From: an uncultured Lachnospiraceae bacterium
Lineage (GTDB): Bacteria; Bacillota; Clostridia; Lachnospirales; Lachnospiraceae
Reading direction: 5' to 3'
NCBI GenBank assembly: GCA_947644545.1
Contig: CANRZW010000033.1
Coordinates: forward strand, 1-41,149
Length of the DNA stretch: 41,149 nt
In this document: in pieces, positions 18,154-26,538 of the stretch
Numbering within the stretch: position 1 is the stretch's first letter
Layout of the letters: each line of letters begins with the position of its first letter
Notes under the pieces: generated by a model
What the model saw: the letters and a program-made list of their open reading frames with translations, nothing else
What the model was told of the DNA's origin: nothing
Database searches by the model: none
Made by a program: the position numbers and the translations under genes

Positions 18154-20688
18154 TTATCTTTCAGATACCTCTATCGTCCCGATACCATAACCATATGTTT
18201 CGGCATCCTGCTCATTCGCCAACAGGATCCTTTCTCCGGTACGGGAATCCGTAAGAGAGAAGTATGCTTCATACTTTACATTCTGCAGCTCATCCAAAGG
18301 AATATTTGCGCGAAGCGTCATGCTCTGCTGCCTCTCATTCCCGCCTGACAGACTGCGCAAATCACCACTCATCTCATAGCGCAGACTCTTTGCCTGCTCT
18401 TTATCATAAAGGATCAATTCTGCCTTTGGATTAAAGTACAGCGGTGCAAAACCGACGTTTTGCATTGTCACACCTGTTTCTACATGATCCATGAAAGTAT
18501 TGTAATGAAATTCCGCCTTCCTGATCAGCAGACGATACCCCAAATGACGCCCTATATAGGTGTAGCCATCCATCCCTTTGAAGCATCCTTCTTCATTGAC
18601 CACTGCATCTTTCCATTTATCCAGCACTTCGCGATCATGTCCCTCATTCAGGTATGTAACATGCATGGTTGCCAAATCCTTCACGGCGTTTTCAAAATCA
18701 TTGTAATAATTATCATTGATTACTTCTCCGCCATTAGGAACCTGACGACACAGTTTCTCCTGAAAAGCCAGCTCCTCTTCCCGCTCCGGGGTATTCTGTC
18801 CAGGAGTCTCATAAACCTGATAAGTTCCATAATCCCCTTTATTTCCCAACATACCGTCATTATAGAGACTGATCCTGCCTGCCAGAAAATGATCTCTGAG
18901 CGCTTCTTCCGATGCCGCCTGCAGGCCCGTAATCTGGCGCCACTGTAATGGTGTCCTGACTGCCAGATAAACATCCGGATGTGTTACACTGTTCAGTTTC
19001 GCTGCCAGCTGAATAAGATCACTGTATTCAGAGTACTTCGTACTGTTCATCTCTCCCCAATTACCAATAAACAGCCCCTGTAAGACAAAAATCTGTCCGT
19101 TCTCTTTCCTTAATATATCTTCCAGCTGTTCCATATGACGCAGAATAATATCAATGGTATCCGGCTCGTATTTCTCGTTCTCCCCGTCCCAATCATACAT
19201 AAATCGAACGATCAGCTGCTTATCAATATCTTCCAGAGCCTGAAACAGCCCCTGCACATTCTTAATCCCCGCTTCACTGATCTCGCCGCCACGATAATTC
19301 TGCAGATTGATCTCTACCAATGACAGACTGGTATTCGTATCCCCCTTATACATTTCCTGCACGACCTGCCAGTAATTCACTTTCTCATCCGTTATCATAA
19401 AGCGGTAAAGGTTATAAAACCCTCTCCCTGGATTACGAAGCTCTCTGGCTGATTCTCTAAATTTGTAATTTTCCATCCTGACATTTCCCTGATATTGATT
19501 TAAGATTACGACGCAAAGCGGCAATGCCACGATCAAGACCGCCAGCAGCACCTTGAAAAATCTTTTTCTATCTGTTCGATTCATTCTCTTTTCTACCAAA
19601 CTATAGCGATCTCGATGTAATACTTTAATCCTGAACACAACTGCCAGCACACTCAGAAACATCCGCAGCATATATCCTATCGGCTCCAGCCCGGAATGCA
19701 TACTCTTCCCGTCCGTCCTCGCATGCATCACCGCCGGCACCTCCGCGATGTGAAACCCCAGCAGCAACATCTGCATGACCATATTGGCATCCGGATATTG
19801 ATAATCAAAATTGTTATACATGGAATAGTAAGTGAATGCTTTTCTGTTCAGTCCCTGGAGTCCGGTAGTCGGATCCGCGATTCTTCTTCCCGTTACCACC
19901 CTGATCATGCTCCGAAAAAGACCAAACGCCGCTTTCTTCCAGACAGAAACCGAAAACTCTAAACTTCCCTCCATAAATCTGGATGCGAGCACAAGATCCG
20001 GCAGGTTTCCGTTTCTGTCTCTTTCCTGCAGCTTCTGATAAATCAACGGAATATTACAGACATCATGCTGCCCGTCCGCATCCATCTGGATAACAAATCG
20101 ATAATGATTCCTAACTGCATATTTATACCCTAACTGAAGCGCACTTCCATAGCCCAGCCCATACACGTTTGTGATCTGCTCGCACTGAAAACTGTCTATG
20201 ATCTGTCCTGATGCATCTGAAGAGGCATCATTAATGCATAAAATATCCGCTATCTCCCTTATCTCAGACTGCTGTAGTTTCTCTAACACCTTCTGAAGAT
20301 TCTTCTCCTCGTTTTTGACCGGCAGAATGAGCAAAAGCTCCTTTTGGTGCTGTTTCTCTTTCCCTTCCTTCTCCGGCAACAGCATGGATACCTCTATTGC
20401 AAGCTCCTGATTTCTCATCTGCAGTCTGGAAATATGCAGACTGAACTGATAACAGAAGAACAGGCTGACCACACCGATACAGAGAACCGGCATTTCCTGT
20501 TTCTCATGAATCTCCCACCCGGCTATCCTGTATACACTGCCAATCACAATCAGTATTACCCCTGCTATTTCCCATATCACAGCAAGATCAGCGGTCATTC
20601 TCTTCACGGCAAGCAGCCAGAAGCTGCACATCATGACCACAATGCCCGCGATAACCATTGCCCCCTCCAGAATAGCGCCAGATTCCAT
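18154..20688 (-). CDS. DUF2304 - GT2 (DPM1-like) - TM - DUF4874/DUF4832 fusion
   Basis: Predicted 844-aa multidomain protein; the ATG at 20688 has GGGGAGG about five bases upstream. Residues 1-100 contain about three hydrophobic helices in the DUF2304 pattern. Residues 117-360 form a GT2 domain of the dolichyl-phosphate-mannose-synthase type (LPVKNEEKNL, INDASSDAS with D154, MDADGQHD as DXD, ADPTTGLQGLNRK). A single helix lies at about 379-396. The outside part opens with LRNPGRGFYNLYRF near 417-430, the signature start of DUF4874, and continues as DUF4832, a TIM-barrel glycosidase-like pair. Inference: the cytosolic half makes a polyprenyl-phosphate sugar and the outer half binds or trims glycan. 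It lies between pelG and the GT-C-like gene. Confidence 0.8.
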   Translation of the reverse strand: MESGAILEGAMVIAGIVVMMCSFWLLAVKRMTADLAVIWEIAGVILIVIGSVYRIAGWEIHEKQEMPVLCIGVVSLFFCYQFSLHISRLQMRNQELAIEVSMLLPEKEGKEKQHQKELLLILPVKNEEKNLQKVLEKLQQSEIREIADILCINDASSDASGQIIDSFQCEQITNVYGLGYGSALQLGYKYAVRNHYRFVIQMDADGQHDVCNIPLIYQKLQERDRNGNLPDLVLASRFMEGSLEFSVSVWKKAAFGLFRSMIRVVTGRRIADPTTGLQGLNRKAFTYYSMYNNFDYQYPDANMVMQMLLLGFHIAEVPAVMHARTDGKSMHSGLEPIGYMLRMFLSVLAVVFRIKVLHRDRYSLVEKRMNRTDRKRFFKVLLAVLIVALPLCVVILNQYQGNVRMENYKFRESARELRNPGRGFYNLYRFMITDEKVNYWQVVQEMYKGDTNTSLSLVEINLQNYRGGEISEAGIKNVQGLFQALEDIDKQLIVRFMYDWDGENEKYEPDTIDIILRHMEQLEDILRKENGQIFVLQGLFIGNWGEMNSTKYSEYSDLIQLAAKLNSVTHPDVYLAVRTPLQWRQITGLQAASEEALRDHFLAGRISLYNDGMLGNKGDYGTYQVYETPGQNTPEREEELAFQEKLCRQVPNGGEVINDNYYNDFENAVKDLATMHVTYLNEGHDREVLDKWKDAVVNEEGCFKGMDGYTYIGRHLGYRLLIRKAEFHYNTFMDHVETGVTMQNVGFAPLYFNPKAELILYDKEQAKSLRYEMSGDLRSLSGGNERQQSMTLRANIPLDELQNVKYEAYFSLTDSRTGERILLANEQDAETYGYGIGTIEVSER

Positions 20689-20709
20689 TCAAACCTCCCC
20701 GGCAGCTCC

Positions 20710-22188
20710 TTATCCTGCAAGTCCGCGCCTTTTTTTCTTCTTTTCAACACTGCTATTCCGATAGACCACACTGGAGGGCATCTTTCCCTTGCCCCGCTTC
20801 AACAGCAGCCATTTGCAGAACGTATTTCTGTTCAGATTCCTTTCCACCCAGCGCAGTCTGGCATAAGCAACTGACCACCCGGCAAATGCACCAAGCAGAA
20901 CCCCTAGCCCATACCAGATCTCAGACAGGTGCGTCGCATATACACTGCCCAGAAATGTCACACCGCAGAAGACAAGTGTCGTCAGTACCGCCCCGTTCAG
21001 ATCATTGTAGTAATACAGGAAAAGATCTGCTGCATACATCAGGAACAGGATAAAGTAACCCGCTGCCATACAAGGATAAATCCGCATGACCATCCCACCG
21101 AATCCATACCCTGGCAGCAACACGATGCAGAGCAGATAGACCACTACCGAGATAATAAACTGTATCCGCACAAGACTCATCAATTCATTGGCGATTGCCC
21201 GGAACATCCTCCGCTTCGCATTATCAATATCGGTCTTCTTTCCGCCGATCACGGCCTCCGAATAAGCCCTGTATTTATCATGGAAATGCATCTCAATCCT
21301 GGCAATGAAGATCACCGTAGCGGAGATATTCGTGAACATGGCAATACAGGTCGCCATATCATAGGGTTGATTACAGACGAAACTCTTGACTACCACGATC
21401 CGCATATCCGTCGTCCAGAACACAAAATTATGAATATACAGTCCTAAAATATACAGGAAATTGGCCGCCACCAGCTGCCACCACTTCCCGAAATATTTGA
21501 TCACCGGCTTATACCGACTGCTGTTCTTCACAAAATACCGCTTTACGGTAGCAAACTCCATCGCCGCGATCAGGAAAAATCCAACCATCAGGGAAAACAA
21601 CATGGCGATCGTTACTTCCCATCGAAACAGAAATCTTAAGATCAACGACAAGATAAAGGTAACAACCATGCCGATCAAAAAGTAGAGCGATATCTTCTGG
21701 TAATCTTTACAAATTGAAAGATACAGCATCGAATAAAATACCAGTACCAGGGAAATATACCCGCAAAATCCTGTGAACACATAGAATACGCTTACTCCGC
21801 CTATAAAATGCTCCCAAAGACAGAACGGAATTCCCAGAAGACAGCTGAGTACAATATTCATCATCAGGCCCAGATAATAGCAGGGAAGAATATCCTGATA
21901 GCGTTCCTCGAAAATCGCATCCTGCATATATTTGGATAACACTGCATTAAAGGGAGCAGCTGTCAGCAGCGCGAAGATGAACGTATACAGAACGGTACAG
22001 AAGAACACTTCCCTGTCCAGATATGCCGACTTATTCAGCCCCAGCACTCGTCCCATCAGAATGATATTCGCTATGACAAGCACCATCGGCGCCACCGTGG
22101 CGACCGTACTGTATGTAAATCCTACCAGATTCGCAAAGACTGACTTTTTCTCAAATATATGGTTTAATTTAACGCCAATACCAGCCAT
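20710..22188 (-). CDS. pelG: PelG, MOP-like exopolysaccharide Pel transporter
   Basis: Predicted 492-aa integral membrane protein with about 12 helices, matching the PelG family (usual length 450-500): GIGVKLNHIFEKKS, then GFTYSTVATVAPMVLVIANIILM, and the conserved central FWTTD near residue 260. PelG belongs to the multidrug/oligosaccharidyl-lipid/polysaccharide flippase group and works with PelF, PelD and PelE as the inner-membrane synthase complex for Pel, a partly deacetylated GalNAc-rich polymer. The ATG at 22188 lies one base after the pelF stop, with GGAGAGG upstream, so the two are translationally coupled. A basic C-terminal tail (VEKKKKRRG) is cytoplasmic. Confidence 0.88.
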   Translation of the reverse strand: MAGIGVKLNHIFEKKSVFANLVGFTYSTVATVAPMVLVIANIILMGRVLGLNKSAYLDREVFFCTVLYTFIFALLTAAPFNAVLSKYMQDAIFEERYQDILPCYYLGLMMNIVLSCLLGIPFCLWEHFIGGVSVFYVFTGFCGYISLVLVFYSMLYLSICKDYQKISLYFLIGMVVTFILSLILRFLFRWEVTIAMLFSLMVGFFLIAAMEFATVKRYFVKNSSRYKPVIKYFGKWWQLVAANFLYILGLYIHNFVFWTTDMRIVVVKSFVCNQPYDMATCIAMFTNISATVIFIARIEMHFHDKYRAYSEAVIGGKKTDIDNAKRRMFRAIANELMSLVRIQFIISVVVYLLCIVLLPGYGFGGMVMRIYPCMAAGYFILFLMYAADLFLYYYNDLNGAVLTTLVFCGVTFLGSVYATHLSEIWYGLGVLLGAFAGWSVAYARLRWVERNLNRNTFCKWLLLKRGKGKMPSSVVYRNSSVEKKKKRRGLAG

Positions 22189-22189
22189 T

Positions 22190-23674
22190 TTATACCTCTC
22201 CTATATAGTCCTCCGCCTGTTGTTCCACGATTCCTGCCTCATTCTCTGTCCAGGGCAGCTGCAGACTGGCTGCAAAATCCTTATAGACTTTTCCGTATTC
22301 GTACAGCATATTCTCCATAGTGTACAGCGTAGACACCCTGCGATAGCCGTTCTCTCCCATCTGCACTCGCAGCTGCCTATCCTGCGAAAGTGTAAGGATC
22401 GCCTGCGTGATCTCCCCGATATTCATAATATGGGTAATGATCCCTGCCTCCCCGAATTCATCGTCTCCGTTCCCCAGGATCAGTCCTCTGCAGTCGCCCA
22501 CGTCTGTAGCGATCACCGGCTTATGCGCCGCAAAGCTTTCCAGGATCGTCAATGGCTGCCCTTCACTGATGCTGGTCAGGATCATCATATCCATCTTCCC
22601 ATAGTACTCTCTTACATCTATCTTACCGGTAAAGATGACATCCGGAATCCCCATAATACCAACCATATCAAAACATTCCTGCGCATAGCCGTCATCATTA
22701 TCCAAGGGTCCCATGATCCAGAGTTTCAGGCGGGGATCCTTCTCCTTGGCAAAACCAAATGCCTGAATCAGCGTCTTGACGTCTTTGATCGGCGTTACAC
22801 GGAATACTGCTCCGACATATATTTCCTCCGCCTCTGCCTCGGTCTTACCCAGAAGATTCTGGAACTTCTCAACCTGAATCCCATTGGGGATCACCATAGT
22901 CTTTTCCACGGGACATTCAAGTTCCGCTTGCAGTTCCCTGGCACGACCATACAGACTTGTGACCAGCTCCGCCCTGTCATAGGACATTTTGGACATCTTC
23001 TGGAACTGTTCTATCCAGATATTCTTATAAATTCCTTTCACCCATTTGGAGCGGATCAGCTCCTCCTCCCGCTCTCTTGTATAAATACCGTGTTCGGACA
23101 CCATCAGACGTCCGCCATGCATATACTTCCCCATACAGCCAAGCACACCCGCATATCCGGTACACAGACAGTGATAGACATCGGCTTTGGGAACCTTCAT
23201 CTGCAACGTCCGAAACAGGGGCAGATAGATAGAACGCATCGTCCACAGGAAGTCCGTAAACACAAACTGATTGTAATTCAACATATAGAAATCCGTCACT
23301 GCATTAAAGAAATCTTCTCCCATCAGAAGATCATTGAGGGAACGCTTTTTCTTCTGGAAAAAATCGATCAGCACTTCCCACTCTACCTGTTTTCCCAATA
23401 AAAGGCTTCGCAGCGCCTGATACTCTTTCCTGTTCATCCGGCTTCGGCGGCCTCTTCGCTTACACCAATCCACGTCATCCAGGTAGAGTTCCTGTACTTC
23501 CACTACATTCTCTGGCAGCTCATATACGAATTTCCCCCGCAGGTCTCTGTTAGACACGATCGCCAGGATAATAAACTCCTGACCGGGAAAAGAACGGATC
23601 AGACCGTGTGCCCAGCTGGACATACCGCCAACCGTATAGGGATAGCATCCTTCCGCCACTATACAAATTCTCAT
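22190..23674 (-). CDS. pelF: PelF, GT4 glycosyltransferase of Pel synthesis
   Basis: Predicted 494-aa soluble GT4 protein from the ATG at 23674 (MRICIVAEGCYPYTVGGMSSW); a GTG four codons upstream is the alternative. The opening EGCYPYTVGGMSSW and the long insertion before SEHGIYTRERE are characteristic of PelF. The donor domain has VFRVTPIKDVKTL and the E-x7-E motif SEGQPLTILESFAAH, then ATDVGDCRGLI. PelF uses UDP-GalNAc (family knowledge) and is the only polymerising glycosyltransferase needed in Pel systems. It lies between the DUF2194 gene and pelG, the order of Gram-positive Pel loci. Confidence 0.9.
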   Translation of the reverse strand: MRICIVAEGCYPYTVGGMSSWAHGLIRSFPGQEFIILAIVSNRDLRGKFVYELPENVVEVQELYLDDVDWCKRRGRRSRMNRKEYQALRSLLLGKQVEWEVLIDFFQKKKRSLNDLLMGEDFFNAVTDFYMLNYNQFVFTDFLWTMRSIYLPLFRTLQMKVPKADVYHCLCTGYAGVLGCMGKYMHGGRLMVSEHGIYTREREEELIRSKWVKGIYKNIWIEQFQKMSKMSYDRAELVTSLYGRARELQAELECPVEKTMVIPNGIQVEKFQNLLGKTEAEAEEIYVGAVFRVTPIKDVKTLIQAFGFAKEKDPRLKLWIMGPLDNDDGYAQECFDMVGIMGIPDVIFTGKIDVREYYGKMDMMILTSISEGQPLTILESFAAHKPVIATDVGDCRGLILGNGDDEFGEAGIITHIMNIGEITQAILTLSQDRQLRVQMGENGYRRVSTLYTMENMLYEYGKVYKDFAASLQLPWTENEAGIVEQQAEDYIGEV

Positions 23675-23722
23675 CTCTATACCCACGCCTTTCTCTTAGC
23701 CTGCATCAGACTGTTTCTCTCC

Positions 23723-25555
23723 TCAATAAATAGATCTTAACTTGATCACTGCCTTTTCCTGCTCAACCTCTATCAGATAAGCATCCTTTTCCAGTGCCTT
23801 CCAGCTTCCGCCTTCTATACTCTCTATCGCTTCCTTGTTGGTCCTTAAAACAAACCACACAGGCCTGTTTGCATCATTTATCGTAAGCTGAATCGAATTA
23901 AACTCTCTTGTCTCACTATAATCCAATGCCAGGAAACTGCGAATCCTCTCATCACATTCCGACACCGTTGTGTCGGCAAATTCCTGCTCACCGAGTCCAT
24001 AATACTGTATATTCTGCCGAAAAGTATTCGATGCCTCCACCCATTCAATACTGTCCTGCCCTGCAGATACAATGTGCCTTAAATCTGCCATCATACTGGT
24101 ATAACCCAATGCCGTCCTGAGACATCTGACCCGAAAATCATACCGTTCAAAATTCTCGAATCCATCCAGCACAGCACTCTGCCGAGTCACATACTCTGAC
24201 AGATATCCGATCACTTCTTTGTTCTCACTGCAATCTTCGACAACCGTCCTCACCGATGCCAGCAAGTCTTCCTGAAGTGCATTTTCCACCTCTTCCTCGG
24301 TAAGGCCGTCCGCATAGAAGGAAGTAAACAGATAATCAGGCAGCGTTTCCTGCATGAATATATGATCTCTCGCTATTTTTTTCTCAATAGGAGTATCCGA
24401 GAAACAGGCGCCTGACAATCCGGTCTCCGCATCCTGCTCATTCAATAATTTCATATACCGCTCAAACTGCTTTCCGTCCGGATTTTTATCATCCTCGTAA
24501 TCAAGCTGCGGCGCAAGCATACAGGAGATTGCTGTTCCGCTCTCCCGCCTGACCGCAACGACTTCCGGCCAGATAACATTCTGATAGAATCCTTCCAATG
24601 ACTGACTGTAACGCTCTATCATCACTTCCCCATTCTCATCTGCCAGGCCCGGATAATTGACATAGATCAGATTCTGCGCATTCACCACCGGATAGAGGTC
24701 ATAAGGTTTCCTCTCTGCTGAGATAGCGGTCAGAATGCCAACTCCTGCAACATCTTCCATATAATTTCCGTTCACCACGAAGACCGAAGCTGTCTCGTAA
24801 GCGGTCTGCCAGATCACCGCGGGCAGTGCCTCCTCTTCTATCGGTTCGCTGCCAAGCGCTTTCTTCTTCGGCACTCCATTCATATAAATCCGGCTTTTGG
24901 AAGACACCTCATACCACGGAAATGTAAACACTACATCCGCCTCTTTACTATCCTCCGAATAGACTGCCTCTCCTCCCAGCAGAAACCCATCATGCAGATG
25001 GAGATCCTCTACCGTCATCTCCTCCGCCCGGATCGCCTGAATCCCCAGAAGCGCCAGCAGGCGCTCATTCCCTTTCAGAACCGACACATCCGGAAGATTA
25101 CAGAAAATGAGGCTGCTCCCTGACTGTATGCATTCCTCCAGAAGATCACAGCTGTTATCCCGATCCCAGTCAACTCCTGCCGCATCTAAAGCGATCACTG
25201 ACGGTTGTACCGCCTGCTCTGTTTTCTTAGCCGCTTCATAATCTGCCAATGACGGGTAAGCCTCCAGATTTTTCTTCGCATAGGCAGCCCACAGGAATAC
25301 CGTCTCGGCCGTCGGTTTATCCTGCTCTCCTATATATATGACTGTTTCCCGCAAATCCCCTGCAAAATCACTGTCATTCACACTGTAGACATCACTTCTG
25401 TTCGGCATTTGTGACATATCCACGACAAAGGCATTTTCTTCATAGTGATTCCAGCTTTCCAACGCAACATTGGAAAACTGAAACAGAAAAAATACAATAA
25501 ACATTACGATCGTGATCGTAAAATAATTACGGCGTGATATCATTTTAATAACCAT
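23723..25555 (-). CDS. DUF2194 protein in the PelA position
   Basis: Predicted 610-aa protein from the ATG at 25555; an in-frame TTG at 25573 and an ATG at 25543 are alternatives and the true start is uncertain. It has one N-terminal signal anchor (YFTITIVMFIVFFLFQFSNV), so the bulk is outside the cell. The first ~300 residues look like an alpha/beta domain (VIALDAAGVDW, SLIFCNLP, VFVVNGNYMEDV). The second half has CMLAPQLDYEDD, a possible relic of a CE4 first motif, and ends in a beta-sandwich-like region. I recognise the pattern of DUF2194, found with PelF/PelG in Firmicutes. No H-S-x-x-H metal motif is visible, so deacetylase activity is doubtful. By position it replaces the PelA deacetylase. 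Confidence 0.65.
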   Translation of the reverse strand: MVIKMISRRNYFTITIVMFIVFFLFQFSNVALESWNHYEENAFVVDMSQMPNRSDVYSVNDSDFAGDLRETVIYIGEQDKPTAETVFLWAAYAKKNLEAYPSLADYEAAKKTEQAVQPSVIALDAAGVDWDRDNSCDLLEECIQSGSSLIFCNLPDVSVLKGNERLLALLGIQAIRAEEMTVEDLHLHDGFLLGGEAVYSEDSKEADVVFTFPWYEVSSKSRIYMNGVPKKKALGSEPIEEEALPAVIWQTAYETASVFVVNGNYMEDVAGVGILTAISAERKPYDLYPVVNAQNLIYVNYPGLADENGEVMIERYSQSLEGFYQNVIWPEVVAVRRESGTAISCMLAPQLDYEDDKNPDGKQFERYMKLLNEQDAETGLSGACFSDTPIEKKIARDHIFMQETLPDYLFTSFYADGLTEEEVENALQEDLLASVRTVVEDCSENKEVIGYLSEYVTRQSAVLDGFENFERYDFRVRCLRTALGYTSMMADLRHIVSAGQDSIEWVEASNTFRQNIQYYGLGEQEFADTTVSECDERIRSFLALDYSETREFNSIQLTINDANRPVWFVLRTNKEAIESIEGGSWKALEKDAYLIEVEQEKAVIKLRSIY

Positions 25556-25578
25556 ATCCTTTCCAGAACACAAATATC

Positions 25579-26538
25579 CTAACTGAAAATACGGATCAGT
25601 TCCAACGTTTCATTGTCAATCACGACATCTGATTTCTTTAACGCGTCTAACGTCCGGAAAAACTCCTCTTTATTCCTGACAATAAAATACAGCTTAAGCC
25701 TGCACGTAAAGGCTGAAAGCCGGTTCGGATACTGATTCGCCAGACGGGCACACCATTTCTCACAATTCTCATAATCATGGAGATCCAACAGTCTCAGACA
25801 GACACTCTCATACTGCTGGTCTGTCATTCCGGATGGATTCTTTGTATAAAATGACTCCGCTGCCTCTGCCATCATACGGACAAATCGATTCTGCTCCAGA
25901 TCCGAAAAGACCTGCTGTCTCAAAACATCATCCGTATACCGTATCATCATATCTTCATATTCTGTCTGGTCATCATCCTCCTCACGGATTCCGATGTACA
26001 GTTTCTGTACCTCCATGCGAAATTCATTCAATTCATGACTCAAAATCGCTGCCGCATAATGAGAAGACTCTGAATCATTCGTCTCCAGCGCCAGTGAAAT
26101 AGCCGACAGTGAATTACGGATCTCACCTTTCAACACATTCAGCATAGCAGCGCGCAGGCTCTTCTGATCATTGACCGCAATGGCTTCCTCCAGTGGAATC
26201 AGATTCCGCTCCCTCTCCTCATCTGCTTTCAGCTGTGTCCTTACTCTTTCCTTGCTGAAAATAACATCATCCAGTTCCACCTGAACCCGGAAAATAGTCA
26301 GATAGAACAAATGTACCACGAAAAAGAACAGCGGTCCGACAACCGGACACAACAGCATCACGATAAACCGCAGCAGATAGGTCCTTCTGTTATCATGCAG
26401 CCGCTCGACCTCCCCCTCCCGCTCTCTGTTGCGGATAGGAACCAGGATGAGTGTACCGATCAGCAGATAAAGAACTGCCACGATTATATTGATGATAACA
26501 ATAATAACAAAAATATACTCATCCCTTGTCAAGGTCAT
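25579..26538 (-). CDS. pelE: PelE-like membrane protein with TPR-like cytosolic domain
   Basis: Predicted 319-aa protein; the ATG at 26538 overlaps the pelD stop as ATGA and has AGGGGG seven bases upstream. Two transmembrane helices near residues 7-33 and 55-80 are followed by a charged, helical cytosolic region of about 240 residues. This contains repeat-like helices (YESVCLRLLDLHDYENCEKW and the following LANQYPNRLSAF) that look like TPR units. The size, two-helix N-terminus and place between pelD and the later pel genes match PelE, whose TPR region is reported to recruit PelA. Here the partner would be the DUF2194 protein. Sequence similarity to known PelE is not obvious by eye, so the symbol rests on topology and context. 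Confidence 0.65.
   Translation of the reverse strand: MTLTRDEYIFVIIVIINIIVAVLYLLIGTLILVPIRNREREGEVERLHDNRRTYLLRFIVMLLCPVVGPLFFFVVHLFYLTIFRVQVELDDVIFSKERVRTQLKADEERERNLIPLEEAIAVNDQKSLRAAMLNVLKGEIRNSLSAISLALETNDSESSHYAAAILSHELNEFRMEVQKLYIGIREEDDDQTEYEDMMIRYTDDVLRQQVFSDLEQNRFVRMMAEAAESFYTKNPSGMTDQQYESVCLRLLDLHDYENCEKWCARLANQYPNRLSAFTCRLKLYFIVRNKEEFFRTLDALKKSDVVIDNETLELIRIFS

Noticed and set aside
21932..23401. Long plus-strand open frame of 489 codons opposite pelG/pelF
   Set aside because: It is the antisense of two clearly recognisable Pel genes; its translation is rich in His, Ile and Leu without domain motifs and has no ribosome site.
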